Shown: positions 6,760 through 8,476 of the stretch, in pieces | Layout: each line of letters starts with the position of its first letter | Position numbering within the stretch: position 1 is the stretch's first letter | Assembly (NCBI GenBank): GCA_947623705.1 | Contig: CANQHT010000050.1 | Coordinates: forward strand, 1 to 8,476 | Length of the DNA stretch: 8,476 nt | Reading direction: 5' to 3' | Source: an uncultured Bacilli bacterium | GTDB lineage: Bacteria; Bacillota_I; Bacilli_A; RF39; UBA660 | Translations under genes and position numbers: made by a program | Notes under the pieces: model-generated | What the model saw: the letters and a program-made list of their open reading frames with translations, nothing else | What the model was told of the DNA's origin: nothing | The model's database searches: none

Positions 6760-7226
6760 TACTTTCTATAACTATATACTTCGGCATTATTACTACCACT
6801 AGTAATTTGATTAATTGACCAAAATACTGCCAATATTACTAATAAGAAAATCAATATATAAATCATTACATAATAATATTTCTTATTCTTAGGTTGCGGT
6901 TTCGTATAAGGCGAAGCAATCTTTTCTTCTAATTCTTTTTTATTAAGTTCCATTGTTTTTTCAATTTCTTTAACCGGTATTTTCGAAGTGTATTCAAATA
7001 AATATTCATTAAATTCTTCTAAAATTTTTTCACTATCTAAACCTAAATATTTGGCATAACTAGCTAAATAATCTTTAAGTAAAAAGATATCTTTAAAAGA
7101 ACCTATTTTACCTTCTTCAATATTTGTTAAAACTACTTCATTAATATCTAAGTCTTTACTAACTTCACTTAATTCAATTCCGGCATCTAATCTCGTTTCT
7201 CTTAAGAGATCCGCTATTTCTTCCAA
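6759..7226 (-). CDS. rodZ: Short RodZ-like protein: cytoplasmic HTH domain plus one membrane helix
   Basis: 155 residues. Residues about 1-73 form the RodZ-type helix-turn-helix domain (LLRETRLDAGIELSEVSKDL, then YLASYAKYLGLD), a variant of the HTH_25 family that in RodZ binds MreB. A charged linker (about 75-116) leads to a single membrane helix at about 117-139, and only about 16 residues follow outside. Full-length RodZ proteins carry an extracytoplasmic beta domain, absent here; short forms are known in some Bacillota. The start is TTG at 7226, supported by a ribosome binding site that matches AGGAGGTGA at 8 of 9 bases. The gene follows rnpB and overlaps pgsA by one base, so it likely shares a transcript with pgsA. 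The role in cell elongation is inferred from the family and position; another small membrane HTH protein cannot be excluded. Confidence 0.8.
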   Translation of the reverse strand: MEEIADLLRETRLDAGIELSEVSKDLDINEVVLTNIEEGKIGSFKDIFLLKDYLASYAKYLGLDSEKILEEFNEYLFEYTSKIPVKEIEKTMELNKKELEEKIASPYTKPQPKNKKYYYVMIYILIFLLVILAVFWSINQITSGSNNAEVYSYRK

Positions 7227-7232
7227 ATTTAT

Positions 7233-7241
7233 TCACATCCT
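7233..7241 (-). promoter_or_regulatory. Ribosome binding site supporting the TTG start of the RodZ-like gene
   Basis: AGGATGTGA on the minus strand matches the extended Shine-Dalgarno AGGAGGTGA in 8 of 9 positions and lies 6 nt before TTG 7226. No ATG is available in frame nearby, so TTG is the best start. Confidence 0.7.
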
Positions 7242-7255
7242 TAAAATATAAAAAA

Positions 7256-7601
7256 AATAATATTAATAAGCCATGTTCTGTACTCATAATGAGTGACAAA
7301 TATCTATCTATGCTAATGCATCTTTAAGTTCATTCATTTTCTCCCTTAAAGTTCCCCTACCAAAATTTGGGTTTCTCACTCGTGGGGTTTACCGCGTTTC
7401 ATTTGTTTGTTACCAAACAACTCCGTTTCTGTGGCACTTTATATCTACTCATATCTTTAAAAGATATTTTCAATGCCGTTAGTTTACACTACCTTAGGTT
7501 ATTTATTTCCTAAGCACGAACACTACAGTCATCGCAGAACTGTGTGAGCATGGACTTTCCTCTACATTACAAGTTAATGCAGCATTTGTCTAAATATTAT
7601 T
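7256..7601 (-). ncRNA. rnpB: RNase P RNA, bacterial type B
   Basis: The catalytic RNA that trims 5' leaders from pre-tRNAs. On the minus strand the universally conserved GAGGAAAGTCCATGCTC lies at about 7562-7546. It is followed by TGTAGTGTTCGTGC, AGTGCCACAGAAACG, GAAACGCGGTAAACCCC, the stretch AAACCCAAATTTTGGTAGGGG, and near the 3' end ACAGAACATGGCTTA (7281-7267). These blocks and their order match the Bacillus-type RNA. The ends are set by helix P1: AATAATATT (7601-7593) pairs with AATATTATT (7264-7256), and P2 GACAAAT pairs with ATTTGTC inside it. At about 346 nt it is shorter than the Bacillus subtilis RNA (about 400 nt). The 5' strand of P1 overlaps the gpsB stop codon. P1 followed by a run of T (7255-7251) may also end transcription. 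No clear promoter of its own is seen, so it may be processed from the gpsB transcript. Confidence 0.95.
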
Positions 7602-7929
7602 CTTCTTTACCAAAGACAACCTTTTCAAGTTGACTAATTCTTTTTAGTAAATCAACATTTGTTAATGTTTTAGTATTACTTTCACTAGATTTACTAATTT
7701 CTAATTTTTCATTTAATGACCTAATTTCTTGTTTTAATTTTTGATTATCATCCATTAAGTCTTTAATTTCATTTTGTTGTTTCTTAATTATAGAATTGTA
7801 TTCTGTATAATCGCGAATGACCATATCTAAAAATTTATCGACTTCTTGAGGACGATAACCTCTAGCATCAATTTTGAATTCTTTTTCGAGCAAATCTTGC
7901 GGTGTTAAATAAATTCGATCGTTATACAT
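7597..7929 (-). CDS. gpsB: Cell division/cell-wall regulator GpsB (DivIVA family)
   Basis: A 110-residue cytoplasmic coiled-coil protein that brings penicillin-binding proteins to the division site. The N-terminal membrane-binding domain aligns without gaps to Bacillus subtilis GpsB as I recall it: LLEKEFK (13-19), RGY with Tyr25, and VDKFLDM with Asp31, Leu34 and Asp35, the residues used to bind PBP cytoplasmic tails. A coiled coil covers about 40-78. The C-terminal trimerisation helix TNVDLLKRISQLEKVVFG (90-107) closely matches the Bacillus one. A strong AAGGTGG ribosome binding site ends 4 nt before ATG 7929. The gene lies directly upstream of rnpB, the same order as ypsB-rnpB in Bacillus, and its stop codon overlaps the rnpB 5' end. 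Confidence 0.95.
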   Translation of the reverse strand: MYNDRIYLTPQDLLEKEFKIDARGYRPQEVDKFLDMVIRDYTEYNSIIKKQQNEIKDLMDDNQKLKQEIRSLNEKLEISKSSESNTKTLTNVDLLKRISQLEKVVFGKEE

Positions 7930-7943
7930 CTAACCACCTTCTA

Positions 7944-7978
7944 ACAAGAAAATTATAAACGATTTATAGTTTTCTTGT
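7944..7978. repeat. 35-bp imperfect palindrome covering the gpsB promoter
   Basis: Two 16-bp arms with one mismatch (7953/7969) and a 3-base centre (7960-7962). Outer arms are ACAAGAAAA and TTTTCTTGT. It reaches from within the -35 box, across the -10 box, to just before the gpsB ribosome binding site. Its placement suits an operator for a dimeric repressor or activator. Confidence 0.85.
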
Positions 7979-7981
7979 CAA
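7952..7981 (-). promoter_or_regulatory. Consensus sigma-A promoter of gpsB
   Basis: On the minus strand TTGACA (7981-7976) and TATAAT (7957-7952) are both perfect, with an 18-bp spacer. Transcription would begin near 7945, about 15 nt before the gpsB ATG, so the leader would contain little more than the ribosome binding site. The promoter lies inside the end of the small ORF at 7953-8066. Confidence 0.8.
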
Positions 7982-8066
7982 GGCCTTTCAAATTGATTGT
8001 TTCTACCCAAATACTGGCATATTCTACTTTTTTTAGTAACTCATTTAACATAAAATCTATTCGCAT
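7953..8066 (-). CDS. Possible small protein of 37 residues upstream of gpsB
   Basis: ATG 8066 to TAA 7953. The product starts MRIDFMLNELLKKVEYASIW and ends GLDKKTINRL; it looks helical and amphipathic, with no membrane segment, and I do not recognise it. AGGTGA lies 5 nt before the ATG, a good Shine-Dalgarno, and codon choice resembles the neighbours. An in-frame stop (TAA) lies ten codons upstream of the ATG in the leader, so it is not simply the end of a longer frame. Against it: the short length, no clear promoter close by, and its last codons double as the gpsB promoter and palindrome, which may have created the frame by chance. It could also be a leader peptide for gpsB. Confidence 0.42.
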   Translation of the reverse strand: MRIDFMLNELLKKVEYASIWVETINLKGLDKKTINRL

Positions 8067-8114
8067 TCCTTTCACCTGAATATATATTAGCAAATATTTT
8101 GGAAAAAGAAAGGG

Positions 8115-8148
8115 TTTCGACAAATGTTGTCAAAACATTACAAAATGT
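8115..8148. repeat. Cluster of overlapping dyads built from GACAA/TTGTC and AATGT/ACATT
   Basis: GACAA-ATG-TTGTC (8119-8131) extends to 9-bp arms with one mismatch (8115-8135). The same stretch holds AATGT (8123-8127), ACATT (8135-8139) and AATGT (8144-8148), so ACATT can pair with either neighbour. This looks like an operator region or a small RNA switch upstream of the small ORF and gpsB; no family is recognised. Confidence 0.5.
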
Positions 8149-8198
8149 GCCATTCTACCTAAACAAGTAGGATTTTTTTGTATTATTACTATTTTTAT

Positions 8199-8227
8199 AT
8201 TATAAGATATCTTGATTATTTAGATAA
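8199..8227 (-). promoter_or_regulatory. Weak candidate promoter for the small ORF/gpsB region
   Basis: On the minus strand TTATCT (8227-8222) is followed after 17 bp by a perfect TATAAT (8204-8199). The -35 matches only 3 of 6 bases, and TATAAT is easy to find in AT-rich DNA. Confidence 0.25.
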
Positions 8228-8267
8228 AGGGCCATGACGATCGCAGGGTAAAATTCTCTAGGCAATT

Positions 8268-8288
8268 AAAAACCCCGATATACGGGGT
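8268..8288 (-). terminator. Intrinsic terminator of the tRNA operon
   Basis: On the minus strand ACCCCG, loop TATAT, CGGGGT, then TTTT follow the CCA end of tRNA-Pro by 11 nt. A G/C-rich 6-bp stem with a T tract is a typical terminator and closes the tRNA-Arg/tRNA-Pro transcript. Confidence 0.85.
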
Positions 8289-8299
8289 AATTAACTAAA

Positions 8300-8376
8300 T
8301 GGTCGAGAAGACAGGATTCGAACCTGCGACCTCATGGTCCCAAACCACGCGCACTACCAAGCTGTGCTACTTCTCG
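8300..8376 (-). tRNA. tRNA-Pro (anticodon UGG), CCA encoded
   Basis: A 77-nt cloverleaf including CCA (8302-8300). The acceptor stem is CGAGAAG with CTTCTCG, the discriminator base is A, the T loop is GGTTCGAATCC, and the anticodon loop TTTGGGA gives UGG. It closely resembles Bacillus tRNA-Pro. It follows tRNA-Arg after a 24-nt spacer and is followed by a terminator. Confidence 0.96.
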
Positions 8377-8400
8377 ATTTAAAATTCATGCCAATTAAGA

Positions 8401-8476
8401 TGGTGCACCCAAAGGGAGTCGAACCCCTAACCTTTAGATCCGTAGTCTAACGCTCTATCCAATTGCGCTATGGGTG
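8401..8476 (-). tRNA. tRNA-Arg (anticodon ACG), lacking its first base at the right edge
   Basis: The minus strand reads CACCCA for the acceptor 5' strand, paired with TGGGTG(C) before discriminator A and encoded CCA (8403-8401); the first G of the acceptor stem would be position 8477. The anticodon loop CTACGGA gives ACG, expected to be edited to ICG. The T arm GGGGTTCGACTCCC and the D arm match Bacillus tRNA-Arg(ACG). Confidence 0.95.

Larger units (their letters stand above)
8067..8267. other. Intergenic region between the tRNA terminator and the small ORF
   Basis: About 200 bp with no gene I can support. It holds three things: a cluster of short inverted repeats at 8115-8148, a hairpin followed by seven T on the plus strand (8152-8179), and a possible minus-strand promoter with TATAAT at 8204-8199. 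A less AT-rich patch at about 8229-8248 (with CGATCG) matches no RNA I know. Confidence 0.6.

Noticed and set aside
8128..8133. TTGACA on the minus strand as a -35 box for the small ORF
   Set aside because: No acceptable -10 box lies 15-19 bp downstream.
8152..8179. Plus-strand hairpin (ATTCTAC/GTAGGAT) followed by seven T, terminator-like
   Set aside because: No plus-strand gene lies upstream for it to end; the stem is only 7 bp with one G-T pair and an 8-base loop. On the minus strand there is no T tract after it.
8202..8235. Minus-strand ATG frame of 11 codons (MALYLNNQDIL)
   Set aside because: No Shine-Dalgarno and too short to support.

Overview
The window is strongly AT-rich bacterial DNA. 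It most likely comes from a low-GC Bacillota chromosome, in a Bacilli/Erysipelotrichia/RF39-type lineage. Four things point there: a GpsB division protein, a type B (Bacillus-class) RNase P RNA directly behind it, Gram-positive style promoters (TTGACA/TATAAT) and Shine-Dalgarno sites, and tRNA genes of the Bacillus type with encoded CCA ends. Tryptophan is encoded by TGG and no coding region needs TGA to be read as Trp, so the standard bacterial code fits. The lineage assignment is an inference.

Layout from left to right. (1) Positions 1-740, minus strand: an ORF6N (KilA-N-related) protein with a phospholipase-D-like C-terminal half, cut off by the left edge, with a near-consensus promoter at 772-800. 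(2) 886-3444, plus strand: a complete P-type Ca2+ ATPase of the plasma-membrane (type IIB) class, divergent from the ORF6N gene. (3) 3445-6057, minus strand: a large secreted or membrane-anchored protein made of a short N-terminal part and three near-identical repeats of about 220 residues. It abuts the ATPase stop codon with no base between them. (4) 6151-7226, minus strand: pgsA (phosphatidylglycerophosphate synthase) preceded by a short RodZ-like membrane HTH protein, overlapping by one base. (5) 7256-7601: rnpB. (6) 7597-7929: gpsB. (7) 7953-8066: a possible 37-residue small ORF. (8) 8300-8476: tRNA-Pro(UGG) and tRNA-Arg(ACG), the latter missing one base at the right edge.

The right half is a housekeeping block for cell envelope growth and RNA processing, all on the minus strand: tRNAs, gpsB, rnpB, rodZ-like, pgsA. 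The left half is accessory. The most notable signal is a run of eight G (minus strand) inside the 16-bp spacer between the -35 TTGACT and -10 TATACT of the repeat-protein gene. Such a run is exceptional in DNA this AT-rich and is laid out like a phase-variable promoter switch for a surface protein. Second are two long inverted repeats: one spans the -35/-10 region of the gpsB promoter, and one 33-bp near-perfect palindrome lies inside the ORF6N coding sequence.
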